A stretch of 64,000 nucleotides of DNA from Bugulina stolonifera. Its lineage: Eukaryota > Bryozoa > Gymnolaemata > Cheilostomatida > Bugulidae. How positions within the stretch are numbered: position 1 is the first letter of the stretch; every line of letters begins with the position of its first letter. The notes below the pieces were generated by a model. The model did no database searches and was not told the DNA's origin. It saw only the letters and a program-made list of their open reading frames with translations. Where the stretch lies: positions 10,977,700-11,041,699 of the forward strand of contig OW285191.1 of the NCBI GenBank assembly GCA_935421135.1, in the 5' to 3' direction. The position numbers were made by a program, and so were the translations under genes. This document shows, piece by piece, positions 24,606 through 37,700 of this stretch.

Positions 24606-25247
24606 CATGTGCACTGGCCGCTCCCAACACTAAAAATGTGCTAGATGATGGTGCTGTAGAGAATTTACTACTTCTAATTATTAATACACTCTTCGGATTC
24701 TATTTTCCATATACGCATTATATATATTATATGTAAAAATCAACGACGATACACTACTTCATTAAATCAAATGTGTTAGCTTTTACCTTTTAGTCAGATT
24801 TTCACATGCTCTTGTATTATATGTCAAGTAGCAAGTCATAAGCCATAGTGATCCATGTTGTAATATATTTGGTTGTGCCTAACTTATTATCTTGGACTTT
24901 TAGCAGTAGCTAACTATTCTATTTTTGCAACCTTTGCTTGCATTGTATAAAGTGTAAATAGAAATCTAGTATCTAAGAACTACAGAAAAATTATTAACAA
25001 AATTTATCTATCTATTACTATTATCATATTGTGAAAATTATATCATACTTTCCAAATTTAACTTTTTTGGTAGTGCCAATACTAAGATTTTGTAGTGGGT
25101 TGGCCTATCAACTAGTTTAATTTTGTTAATATGCAAATTTTTGCACAATATTTCATTATCAATGACAATTATTATCTTTTATTCTACATGCATTTATTTA
25201 TTGTGTGAAACTTCAAGAGCTGTTTAAATGATTCTCTTGTAATCTGT

Positions 25248-25253
25248 AATAAA
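25248..25253 (+). terminator. Candidate poly(A) signal of the SERTA gene
   Basis: AATAAA about 850 bases downstream of the SERTA stop codon, in a T-rich context. Placement is inferred from position only. Confidence 0.35.
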
Positions 25254-25788
25254 TCATAAATATTAACTCTACCAAGTCAACACCGAGTTGGATATATTTA
25301 TTAACTTTGCAAAAACACATGCATCTACGGATTCTACGCGTATATTGCTTTCGCCAGTTCTATATAATCATGCCTGGACAGACAAACTGAACTAAATAAA
25401 TGCCCAGTTCACACGCATTTACAGCGATACATAGAATAACAAGATTTGTCACCTCTCGTTGACTTTGTGACTGTAATATTCTCCGAATATTACACACTCA
25501 TACCAGAGTCGTATTTTTCTGTGATGTTTACGGAAATCAACCGGGCGTTGGTTAAATGCATTATAGCTGCGCCAGTCACAAACTTTAATTAACGTTTCCG
25601 GACAGACATTTGGCAAATATTTACAATAGCTGTGCAATAGCTGCAATGGCCCTCTAAAAATTATATAGTGATAACATGCTAACTCACGTGGAGAAATATC
25701 AGAGGAAAAGGTCGTGTGAAATATCTAAATGTTTCTCTATTAAAATATTATATTAAAGCAGTCTGTAACTCACTATACCAATCAACCT

Positions 25789-28082
25789 ATGGAGGAAAAA
25801 CTAGCGAGATACAGAGCAGCCAAGCAGAAACTGGAAGAAAGTGAAAGTCAGTCTGGCACATCATTTCTAGGAAAATCTAAGTCATATCTGGCATCTTTCG
25901 CTTCTAGATCGAAAAGTGAAGGAGAAATTCAAGGTTCACAAGATGTTTATTTCAACAAGGTAACTCTTTTAGTTTTACCTCTTCCGAGGGTCTCAGTGGG
26001 AAAATTCAATTCTGACACCATACAATACTAGCCTAACTAGTTAAGTATCTCTAAGTAAGTTAGTCAAAAAGAGTTACTACCCTAACTACCTTCTATCAAC
26101 ATCTAGGTAGTTAGTTCAAACCAATTTTTTAAATTTACCACGCAACAGTAAATTAACTGTTAGGTGATGTCCTGGAGAAATTTTGATAACGTTGTACCTT
26201 GCATGGAGTTTAAGCTTCAGCTATACAAGAGGTCGATCGTTTCTTTTCAACCGATGGAGCCTCACTCTACAGCAAATTGGTCCGTTGTTTTGCCTATGGA
26301 AAGATCAATATGTTGGTCTTTTCAGTCTCCAGTGTCACGGAGCACTATTGTAAGTGCATGGTATTCGATGCAGCGACTCCAATTAGAAATCAGCTTTAGT
26401 TACTGGCTGTATTTTCATGCTCTGTTTGTGATTTATCCAACCTAGAAATCTGCTGGCGGTGCACACTAGGCCTACATTAGCATCATGTATGTGTCTTTTC
26501 CAAATGCCACCAGTGGGCTGGTACGACACATGCCAATGAACAACGAAGCCATTCTGTCGAAGCTGACGACCTAACAAGGAAACTGAGCCTTTAGAATAGG
26601 CCCTAAGTGCAATCATTTAATAAAATATGGAAAAGACAACTAGCCTACTTCTCCTTCAGTCTTAGCGGATAACAAAGACTCTCTCAAATTTCTACACTTC
26701 TGCACATAAATTTTAGAAAAAGTTATGAGTAAACTAGGTCTGGAAATTTCAGACCTATTGACTGAAATCTGTACCAACTCTCAAATTTTGCTGGCTATAT
26801 AAAAAGCAATTTATAGTAATAACTTGAAATCCATCTTTTTAAAGTATACCAACCCATAATATATGCTACCATTAGTATTCTCACATCAGTGAGACTATCA
26901 TCTTAGGCTATATGGAGACCACTTATATAGGCTCATACAGCTTATCTTCTTATGAGTGATATAGATTGTTAGTCAAGCTAAATACAGCCAATCAGAGAGT
27001 TCGTATCTTAGGTCGCATCCCCTCTACCGATTCTCTCCTAGTTTTACGTCACACTATGCCTTGTATTTGAACTGTCTGAAAAATATATTGAATGTAGGCC
27101 TATATTTATTGTGAACTTCTCATTTCTACGAGTCTCTAATTATGTCCAAGCCCAAGCCCCAATTTTGAGTGATTCTTGAAATAAAACTATTTTTATGCTC
27201 TGGTTGTGTTTTATCCAACCTGGAGATCTGCTGGCGGTACACACTACATTAGCTACATGTACGTGTCTTTTCTAACTAAAATTGTATATTTGCTCATAAT
27301 TGAACATTTAGATGCTTTACCTGATCTGTATTTGCTCCTCATAAGTAATGAAATCTAGATTTGTAGATATATTGAAGAAATATCAATATTGAAATTGATA
27401 AATCAGCTCCACAATTATTTTGGCTCTTGGGCCTATTATGTAGCAGTTTATATAGGCCTACTATTTAGACTTTCAAGGCGATAATGTATTTGCTGCAATA
27501 TGAATGTATGAAAGTTGTTGTAGTCACTCTACACTCTTTTAACAATTGATTAAGACTTAACGCACCGACTTTTATGCTCAACTTTTGTAGCAAATGTTAT
27601 ATTTTACTCAGTGCTTTCTCCCTTACAACAAATAAGCCAGATTTGCCTAATGTAGGAGCTAACCTGATTTTTACACCAATGTTGAGAATGAAAAGATATT
27701 CTACATAGTTCTCATGAGCAGCAATATTACCTTTATCTATCTTTAGACCGACAATGATGCCACTAGTGAAGGGGATGCTACTGAATCGATGCAGATGCCA
27801 TCTTCAGAGACAACCAGCTTACTACGTAACTTCTTAATAGTATTGTGGTGTTTCTTGTTAGCCTGCCTAGCTTACTATGGACTGGCTGGGCCTTTTATTG
27901 TGCTGACAGCCATTATTATTATGGTGTATTACGGTACGTCATCGGGTCGGGTGCGTAAAAGGACAGAGCTTAGTGCCTACTCAGTCTTTAACCCCAACTG
28001 TGTGAGACTTGATGGGACATTCACTGCAGAACAGTTTGAAAATGAACTACTTCGTCGACCTCTTGACAGTAAATCTAGCTGA
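25789..28082 (+). CDS. SAYSD1: SAYSD1, SAYSVFN-domain ER membrane protein
   Basis: In mammals SAYSD1 is an ER protein that recognises UFMylated stalled ribosomes at the translocon and helps clear clogged nascent chains. Two exons, 25789-25959 and 27747-28082, join in phase 0 to give 168 residues (human about 183). The start MEEKLARYRAAKQK matches the amphipathic N-terminus of the family. Two hydrophobic stretches (about 86-103 and 105-118) form the membrane hairpin or anchor. The signature SAYSVFNPNC is at about 133-142, followed by GTFTAEQFENELLRRP, which closely tracks the vertebrate C-terminus. The single 1.8-kb intron holds two copies of a dispersed repeat. Confidence 0.92.
26215..26575 (+). 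repeat. Dispersed repeat, copy B
   Basis: Shares blocks with 11255-11610 (GTGTCAC.GAGCACT, GACTCCAA, TTTAGTTA.TGGCTGTAT, and GAATGAACAACG/AATGAATAACGA-like near the end). It lies in the SAYSD1 intron and has no intact coding frame. Confidence 0.6.
27190..27275 (+). repeat. Dispersed repeat, partial copy C
   Basis: About 80 bases repeat the middle of copy B: TATCCAACCT.GA.ATCTGCTGGCGGT, ACACTA and GTGTCTTTTC. It lies about 650 bases downstream in the same intron. Confidence 0.7.
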
Positions 28083-29433
28083 ACTTTCTGTAGTATCTTA
28101 CATTAGAGGGGTATAAATCTCTATAAGACATTATTTATTTATTGACTATGCAGAGAGGATGATAATATTATATATTCCTGTAGTACAGCATCTAAGTGTT
28201 GTATGCATCTGTTTATAGCACCTGGGCTACCAATCTTATGTTTGGTTGATTCGTCTTCTTTCCTATAACAATATAGGGTGTGTTGTCATTGGTTAGTAAA
28301 ACCTGGGCTAAGAAGGCTCTACAGCTATACAACAGTATACCCCCTCACTTTTTGAAGGGCGTGTAATTCAGGTTATTTGCCTTTAGCTCTACAATATAAA
28401 TAGATGCTGCTATTCTTACAAGTGTTTGGTGCTGGGATCTTGTCTTTCTAATGGAATATTTAGATGGTTAAAAATGAGTTCCTATATTTTTTCAAAAGGT
28501 CCCAATAAATACATACTAGTATTAGTTTTATTTTTACTATATTTTATGAGCTTTATTGGCTGCGACTTCGCTGTCCATGTTATGTCTATTCCAGAATACA
28601 TGTTTAACAGAAATAATCTAAATTGTACAATTGTTCAAATGATTGACGAATCATAGCAGTAAATCTATTTTATATAGGCTGAAAAGGCTGGGTTTCGAGA
28701 TCTGGTACAGCTTTGAGCTGGAATCCAATCAAAGTAGTACGATGAAGTTATGCCGGAGTTGAAAGTATAATAATTAGAGACATGGTATCATGGGCATGTA
28801 TATACTCATAGTCTATATAATATCAGGGTCAGTCAAGCCAGTGTCATGGTCAGCAGCCAAGTAGAAAAACAGGAGATTCGACAACTCCAAATTATAATGA
28901 ATACCACACCCATAGTACATACTCATGTATACATCTACATGTACGATGTATGTGTAGTGCTACCGTGTATATAGTGCATGTGGGCCTATAATTTAATATT
29001 TATATGCTACTATAATCATCGTTTATAACATATGTTAGTTCACATTGTTATCAGTGTTTGGTTAGGAGTTGTATCATTTGGTATTTTACCAGAAACCTAG
29101 AAGTCAAAAGGTAAGATAGTTTATATACATGTACCATTACCTACAATCTATACAGCATGTACATGACTGCACTACAGCATGTATGTCAAAATTATGTAGT
29201 TACGGTACATTTAGTGTTCACTTGAAGCTCATATTGTCTGAGATACATTTTACTTCACGTGTAAAACTCATTATAAGATGTGTGAATTGTATAATACTCT
29301 AGAAAATTCAACAACACATAAACCGTTTCGAAGTCTAAACAGTTGAATAATTTTCTGTTGTGGTCTTGGCATGTTCTACCATCCAAAGTTAACTACAATG
29401 CACTACTGAAATATTTGCAGTGAGTATCTGACA
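28083..29433. other. SAYSD1-MCFD2 intergenic region
   Basis: No supportable gene. An open frame at 28426-28656 encodes a hydrophobic peptide with no recognised family and poor context. It is probably 3' UTR or spacer. Confidence 0.4.
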
Positions 29434-31357
29434 ATGTGGAGTACAAGATGGCCAACAGTGCTGCTGGTGATTGGAATAAGTTACCTTGTGAGGTCAGAAG
29501 GTACTAGTGGAGGAGATACTGCATCTACTACTATGCCACCTGGTGACAGCCATGATCATGAGGACCATTTTGATTTAAGCATGTTTGATTTCTTTAGTGA
29601 TGATAACACTAAAGATGATGGGTGAGTAGGTCACATAGTTGAACAGCATCTTCAAATAGATATCGTCGATGGCTACTGACTATAACTCACTTGGTTTGCC
29701 ATTTTATCTAGATATTTATGTGCACTTTTATATTTGACTTGTATCAGTGCACACCAATATCTTGCAAAACCAAAATCTTATAATCTTAACCATGCCCATT
29801 ATCAATCACTATTGTAGTTCTACCTTTAAAATCAAATCAACATACATGTAGTACTGAAACATTATATATAAAGAGCTTACAAGGCTGATTTGTCATATGA
29901 TTGTGAGTTTGTGTTGTTCTGTTCCACATAGACATCTAGAACAGCATATTAAGGAAGACATTGGTATTGAGAAGAGTGTAGACAAGATGAGTGAGACAGA
30001 GAAAGACTGGTATTACTTCAAGTAAGTACAATGTACATTAACTGTACTAAAATGTGTATTCGGGTTATTTAGTTAGAATGCTGCTGTGCTACATTTCGTG
30101 TATTTAGCAGAAGGTTTAAAACAAATTGATGTGAAAAGTCTATCCGCATGAGATTGGTATTCTGTTCGATCTTTGAACTAATATGTGTTTATTTCAAACG
30201 AAATCAAACAGCTTAGAATAAAAGACAAAGATGCAGTCATTCTGTTAATATCTTACATTAATCAACTGTACAATGTATGTGTATTTGTTATCCACCTACT
30301 ACTATTAACTTATGTATTAACTACAATAATTGATTCATGTATATAAATCAGTTAGTAGTTGTCTTCTCTGCGTTTAGGAGCAGATAACTCCCCATACTTT
30401 AGTGTTTTATGGAGTTTTTCATGTTATATTATTGTAATATTTGTACATTTGGGAAGTTATTAAACTGTGGATGGTAATATTTTGCAATAGGCTCCATGAC
30501 ACCAACTCAGACTACATGCTAGATGGATTAGAGCTGTATAAGGCATGGCAGCATCACTATATAGAGCACATGGGGCATGATGGGATGGCACATGATGATA
30601 GTGAGAACCAATCAGCTGAGATGAAGAAGTTTCTAGACTCCCAGGAGCAAACATTCATAAGTAGGTATTCGGGTCAAGGTGCTTAGATGTATATACATGT
30701 ACGTGTACAATGTATATTACATATATCGACAGTACAAAATCATGATGACATTCTTTTAGAAGTTTTAGCGCTTGATAAATTTACAACTCGAGGTTTGATG
30801 CTGGACAGATCTGCTCAGTATTCAGCGTATTATTACAACTTAGTTACTAGAAGTTCACCACTACCATGCAATTCTCTTGTAGGTTGGAATTGGGTAGTTT
30901 CCAGAAATAATTTCTCAAAAAGGAGTATTACTGCATTCAAGTAATATAGTTGTTACTTGCTAGCATGTACACAGTACATGTATATCTCATTTTACACTCA
31001 TAATTGTCATGAAGGCTGTGAAATTATGGATGATTATATTTCATTTCTGAAAGTTGTCTGCTATAGCAAGGGGACACAATTACTAGTTGTAAACGATCAA
31101 ATACCCATCTTTATCATGATTGTATGGTTAGGAGACCAAAAAGCTGATTATATCAGAGGAAATTCAGATCAACCTCATCCATGAAAAGTCCCATTACTTG
31201 CTATTTCATGGTTATAGGCATGGTGGATAACATACTGGCGACACAGGATGCTAATAATGATGGATACTTAGACTATATAGAGTATATGCTGGCCAAACAA
31301 AGTGCAGAGAAAGAAGAAGAGAAGAATAAGAAACCCGATGCAAAGAAACACAAGTAA
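29434..31357 (+). CDS. MCFD2: MCFD2-like secreted/luminal EF-hand protein
   Basis: MCFD2 is a small luminal Ca-binding protein that works with the lectin LMAN1 (ERGIC-53) as an ER-to-Golgi cargo receptor. Four exons, 29434-29621, 29932-30021, 30491-30660 and 31218-31357, encode 195 residues with all phases consistent. A signal peptide (MWSTRWPTVLLVIGISYLV) precedes a His/Asp-rich linker. The conserved HLEQHIKEDIG helix leads to YYFKLHDTNSDYMLDGLELY. EF-hand 1 spans about 96-107 (D, N, D, D, E ligands, with Tyr replacing the usual Gly at loop position 6). EF-hand 2, DANNDGYLDYIE, is at about 160-171. The tail is unusually Lys/Glu-rich (KEEEKNKKPDAKKHK) and longer than in human MCFD2. CGREF1 is the main alternative, but length and spacing favour MCFD2. 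It lies tail-to-tail with amnionless. Confidence 0.82.
30356..30392. repeat. GTTATCTTCTC short hairpin repeat
   Basis: Left arm AGTTGTCTTCTCTG and right arm GAGCAGATAACTCC, in MCFD2 intron 2. Confidence 0.6.
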
Positions 31358-31763
31358 TGGACAACTGGTACCATTATAGGATGTAGTAGTAGGTGTAAAA
31401 TTGCGTCAAACTTTTATTAGCTTGTGAGAGATGATGCATTACTTGGACTAAGGCCTTTCTCAAGACTATCAATACAAAAGGTTGTATAGCATATTGTGTA
31501 GATTGTTGTATTGCTGCTTTTACTTCCAGTTAATTATAGTTTCATAACAGTCATGGTCAGGTATTTTAGAAATTTATTAAATTCATTTTGTATTACACAT
31601 TATTCGATTTACTACAGTAATTGTACTTATATTTAGCAAGGTCTATATTAGCTGAATACAAGGCAAGGCTAAGACATGAATAAATTCTCAAATTATAGTA
31701 AAGTTCAGCAAGACTTGTTGATATTACCACCCTGAGGAAGTAACTCCAGTAAGTAAGTATAGA
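31358..31763. other. Tail-to-tail spacer MCFD2/amnionless
   Basis: AT-rich 3' flank shared by two convergent genes. No repeat or additional gene was recognised. Confidence 0.5.
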
Positions 31764-34700
31764 CTAAGGTTCTTCATCAGCATCAGGTGTTGATGGAGGG
31801 TCAGTATCACCCTGCCCAACAGTTTCCGGTTGGTAGATGTTCTGCAAAAATAATAACATAATCAATCAAAAATGCATGTGACAATCAGGGTCTGAGTCTG
31901 TAAGAAAAGACACATATTAGGAACCTTTTTGCAACACAGTTTTATTATTCCATCAGGCAATAACCAAGTTGCTTCCACTATGGATTTGGCCGCTCCCATC
32001 ACCAAAGTAAAGTACCATAAAAATATAGTGGAAAGAAGGCTATAATTGAAGACATGAAGAATTACCCTGGGTCCCTCAGTTTCCTTGGGTCGCAATCTCA
32101 GTTTAGCAAATATCTGAAAGGGTTTGAAAAGTGGTTGGTTTCATTCAGTAGACTTATGGAGTGTATATGTAAAGGAAGGACACATGACTCCATCTGATAC
32201 TGGCTCATTTACTTAGTGTGTAAAAAGAACAAGGAGCACGTGTCGTTTGATTGTCTTTGGCCCTTTACATTCCCCTTTTAAGTTTTTGCAACAGCAGTAA
32301 TTTAGATCTAGCCTTATTTAGAAACTACATATATTAAAGAGCATCTCTTACAGTTGGGCTGTCTTCATACCCATACATGGGATTGCCAAAGCCTTGCTCT
32401 TTGCTAGCCACGTCTCCATTCTTCTCCTTCTTCTTCTTTCCGTTCTTAGCCTTTTTCTTCTTAGTAACAGTCGCAGGTTGGACTTGCAGAGTTGTCTCTC
32501 CCAGATCACCTTCGTCCTACAAACCGTTAGATTCGTTAGGTTAGAGCAAATAGAGGACACCAAGTCTGAAAGTAGCTATGAATTGAAATTACTATTTCTA
32601 ATTACGATAGAATTTATGGTGCAGACTACAGTGTAAGTAGAGATCTAAACAGCATATAATTGAACGGATCTCAGCTACATGACTTTTTACACTCACAGCG
32701 GCAGCAGCAGCAGCACTTTCGTCCTCGCTGTACAGTGGGTTAGCAAAGCCTTTAGAAGGCATACCAGTAAGACTAGCTTTCTTAGGAAGAGGTGGAGCCA
32801 TCATCTCCTCGGATACCCCAGTCACAATTGGATTGGCAAAACCTAGTAAATCACATATAATATTATACACATCTCAATGGAATACTTGCCAGTTTAATCA
32901 CACCCAGCATCGACTGTAATCTTAGTTGTAGATACAATGTACATTGGGCATTCCATATAGATTATAGAGCAACAAGAAGTTCCCAGGTGACAACTTTGGC
33001 TTAACCATTAGTATTATTTGTATCAAAGCAATTTCCAATAGAAGACCTATAAATCATGGTTGAAACACTGTGAATAACAGCTGAAACTACTCCTACCTGT
33101 ACCATCATGCTCAACATAGCTGGGAACATTATCATCCTCATCTAGTGGTACGGACACCATGCTACCCGTCCCTTCCTGTTGATCTTCGACAGCATACACA
33201 GGATTATCAAAGCCCAAGTTTTTAGCCTGTTTCTGCTTCTTACCACTCTTCTTAGACTTTTTAACAACTGGAGCGTCTAGAAAAAACAACAATCATATCT
33301 AAACACAATCACAAAGTTTATGTATTATACCTACATGTACAGTAGTGTTAACCGTGCTTTGTACACGATAGCACAGTACAGCAACAATCAGGATCTTTGG
33401 TGATGGAAACAAAAGTTGAGGATAATTGATTATAAGGTGAACAGTAAATAGTCAACTTACATGGATCTTCTATTGGAGTTTTCTTCTCAATATTTGACGT
33501 TGCACCTAAGTCAGTTCCAGGGTTGTACAAGGCATTCTCAAAGCCGTTAATCTGAAAATATCCCACCAACCAATAATTAGTCACATGGTATAACTCCATA
33601 TGTTGATATTATTACAAACATGGTCATAGACTCAGACAAAGGCCATATCTCAGGGTTATACAAGTCATGGTAAGCAACATAAAAGTTCTTTAAAAATTAG
33701 CTTGAAACTATTTAATATAAACCAATCGGATACACAAATCTATAATGAAAACAATTTGTTGATGAATGCTTGTGATATTTAGTTGGGATGAAAAAGACAA
33801 CGCAGTAGAAAGGTGATTGAATCCATTATCTGATTAAATTATCTTATATAGATTGTAAAATAATAAATTTTACAACATAAACTACCAGCCCTAGAGTTGT
33901 TTTCAAAAATATGTCTAACTTGATTGCGCTAGTGTTAAAGACCATTGATTTCCATAGAACAGTTCATAACAGTACGAAGCTCTGCCTTTATAGGCTCTAT
34001 AGTTTGCTAAGTCACCATCTCAAACAACGCAACCGAATATGATCGTCAGGTTGGGCTCACTAACATCTCTAAATATTATCCAGTAACAACTGCAGTTGGT
34101 CACTATTGAGAACAGGAATTAAAGTTTGAGGATTCAGGAATTTGTACACAGAAAAATATTTCTCCAGAACAAAAAATAATTCAAGAATCCAAATCATCTC
34201 CATATTGGAAAGACAATTCAAGTACAATTCTTGCCATTCAGTGACATCTGCCAACCCTAGCCATAAACATATATGTAGAGTAACAGGTTTCAGGTATTAT
34301 TAGCGTACCTGATCCTCCGATGCGTCATAGGTTACGATAAAACTGTCCTCATATGGCATAGGAGTGTCATAGACGGGATTGTCAAAGCCTTGAGATGACC
34401 TTGTACTGCCCACCTGTCCAAGCTCCATCTCGTTCTTCCCTCCGGATACATATCTATAAATAGTACCAGTGTATTAGTGTGACAGGGTAGTGTAGCGGGT
34501 AACCTATAGCCCTTAGGATCCAGGTTCATGTCCCACATATTCCTGTCTGGAAGCTGAGCTCCTGCTCCTTCCTGTGGTTCATACATGCTGTGAGGTCTGT
34601 CAATTATTTTTGGCCTCTTTATATAAAATAATAACAGGAAGTAGTTATAAGGGTCAATGATGCAAAAATATTATTATATATAAAAGTACATTGTAGTATG

Positions 34701-37700
34701 ACCTACCACATATAATATGTCTATCGAGTCACTAAATAGTCTCAATTTGAAAAATGATAAAAAGCTGGATGTTTTCTAATTTATTCTACAAGGGGTAATG
34801 AATGCTTTTTACAAATTGCAATTTTATACACACTTTGTACACTATGTACTTGTAGATGTAATACAGAGTAAGTGTGTGACAGTATAACAGCTTACTTCCT
34901 GCGGTAAAGAAAGACTCCAAGAATGACCATGAGTATACCTATCAGACCAATAGCCAATGAAACGCCTATGATGATGTAGTCCCATTTCACTGAAACACAG
35001 AATATCCAGTAAGCAAAATAAAAAAATAAGTAATAACAACACAATTAAGAGGTTGGCCCAAGTTCCACAGTAAGTGCATTGCATATTCATTACATATTTT
35101 TGGGGAGGGGGCTTTGAACCCAGGCAACATTCTACTCTTTTGAATCAAATGTTGAATGACAATTGCAAAAAATATTTAGATATCAAAGGAGTAGTACACA
35201 AATACACATACGGGGGGGGGGGGGGGCAACTACAGTATAGAACAAATAAGCTGATGTTACACTAACCTGGAGGTGGAGCTGTAACTGGTAGTTTAGTAGG
35301 AGATATATCACAACTAGTCACTCCATCACTTCTCTCAAACTCTACATTTCTCAGTCCGAGTGTATGCAATGTTTCATCTAAAATTACCAGACACGATGTA
35401 ATAAAAGATGAAATGTGAATTCTATCATTATAAAACCAAATAAAAAACATATTTAGAGTAATTATATCTAGGTGTACGTTTATATATAACCAAAAGGAGT
35501 TTAGTACGCTGTTATACTTTTTAGGGCAAAAAACAACAGGGAGCAATGTGTAGTCTGATTCTCTATTCTTAACTAGTACCAATAGTATCAATATTAGCAA
35601 AGACTGTGATTATTAAATCCCTACTTTTTAGCATGAGATCTCTGAGAGCACAGACAGCACGGCTGGCTGAGTTACCCTCCCCTCCATCTATTAATATGAT
35701 CTCCATAGTAGAGTTGATTAAAGGTCCTATAGTATACTTGACATCTTTGCTAGAGTAGAGAGCATTTATCAGCTGATTATGGAGGGCAGTAAATGGAAAC
35801 TTTGAGGCTATACTGTCCACAGTCAGCTCTAGTCTGGCACCTGTACAGTAAACAGAATGCAGGTAAAACATGTTATAAGATCTATTGGCGCACACAAAAT
35901 TTCTAATGTACTTTTGGTAAAACCAATTACACCTTTCTACATTCATCTACATGTATACAAGTATATCTAAGACTACAAGCTCATATTACAGGTATGGAAG
36001 CTATGAGATTACATCCAGGGAAGTCTCAATATTTCAGAAAAAACATGTTTCCGAATATTCACACTCACTATAAGTGTAGATTCCAACATAAACTGAATAT
36101 GTAAACACAGTGAACAGCTTTACTAGATTAAAAAGCCTTGGGGATAATTAAAGCCATCCTTTCACTTGTGCACATATATACATGATTACAGGTGACAGCC
36201 ATCTAGTCAAAATACATGTAGTTAAGGGTTATCCCCTCTTGTACAGAAATTAGCCAGTAGAATATAATAATTATGTACATGTATATTACTAACCACAGAG
36301 CTGACAGCATTGTCCATATTTTGGCAGCATTGGGACACGACATGTCAGCTTCTCATTTTTACAGGTTCTGTACTTGCACACGGCAGCTTTCTGCAATGCA
36401 ATTAAGCACATGATGTACATGGCGAACATAGTTATTATAATAATGCACTATCATATAGGAGTTATCTTCACTTTATCCAAAGCAATGATTATACAGAAGT
36501 ATTTGAATATGACAGGTCATTGCCCTACCAGCAGTGCCAATATATATGATTGCAGTTCAACAAAGTTAGCAGAAAAAACTGGTTATAGAATAAAATTTTG
36601 TAGGTGCTGGCACAAACAATAGCATAACTTATACGCTTCATAAAGGGGAGATCGTATTGCTCACCATTTCAGGTGTATATCTATCCTTACACTGGCATGT
36701 TATATCATCTCCACATGGGTCACCAAATATAGTTGGCGTTTCTTTAGATCTGCTTACAAACTCATAGGGGGACAGGTGACCTCCCCAATAGTTGCTGAAG
36801 GCAGCTTGAGAATTAAACTCCTGAAATAAAAGTTGAAAAAACCGTGTGACCATTAGGCACTGCAGACTATATCAGATGATAGGTGTACAATACTATTGGC
36901 ATGCAGCTACGTCATATGTATTTAATATTCAGACGAATGTGTAAGCAAATACACTACTGAGTTGCAAATTTTGCAGATGTATAACTGAAATTGACTCTAC
37001 AATTCTCAACAGTTCACGTATAGATTTCACATGCTAAGAGACATTCAAAGTTCATGGACCAAGGCTAAGTTCCCAAAATATATAGTACAATTACTGCTGA
37101 AACTGTGTTCACACTCCACAATGCTGGAATTAACCAAGTCTATGTGGAATGGAACAAATGCTATAGGCCTGCAGACGCAGCAAATGTGGAACAAGATATA
37201 CATGTAAGACAGCTTTAGTACAATAAAGATGTGTCACTAAACCTCATTGTGAATGAGCATTGAGCTAGCTTGGATGTTACGTCTCTCCATATCTACAAGG
37301 AAAGTATTCTTTGAAGGAAAGACAACTCTGTCTTCCTTACAAGGAACACTTTCCAGATCTAACATGAACCGTGAGCTGTCATTGGTCGATATCTGCTGGG
37401 TAGACCAGGAGCCTGGATCAAACCAAGAGGCTGCCTTTGCACTGAACTCTACCACTACAAACAGCAATACACAATCAATCAGAACTAACATTTGGATAGA
37501 TAGCAGGAAAAGACAGACAATGACATTGCTATTCCAAACTAACTAAAACTATTTGGGACACGCATGGTTGAATTTGTGATTCACTGATTTGGAATATATA
37601 TGGAGAAAAAGTTGTTTTTGTACATTAATACGGATTATAGGGAAATAGATGATTGATGGGAGATATGGCTTGACATCTCTATTGCCTGTTGTTATGACAT

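Larger units (their letters stand above)
24396..25788. other. SERTA gene 3' region and SAYSD1 upstream region
   Basis: Contains a GTTATCTG hairpin repeat at 24561-24605 and an AATAAA poly(A) signal at 25248-25253. A CpG-richer stretch at 25320-25600 includes a 9-bp-arm palindrome at 25472-25492 (GTAATATTC-TCC-GAATATTAC) and may be the SAYSD1 promoter. The minus-strand open frame at 25449-25646 matches nothing I know. Confidence 0.4.

Noticed and set aside
25449..25646. 65-codon minus-strand frame with Cys and Arg residues
   Set aside because: No known family; lies in the likely promoter of SAYSD1 and has no splice partners.
28426..28656. 76-codon open frame with a membrane-like stretch
   Set aside because: No recognised homologue, internal to a spacer just downstream of SAYSD1, and no conserved motif.
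35099..35160. GGGTTCAAAGCCCC on the minus strand resembling a tRNA B box
   Set aside because: No convincing A box or stems; a chance match or very old SINE remnant.
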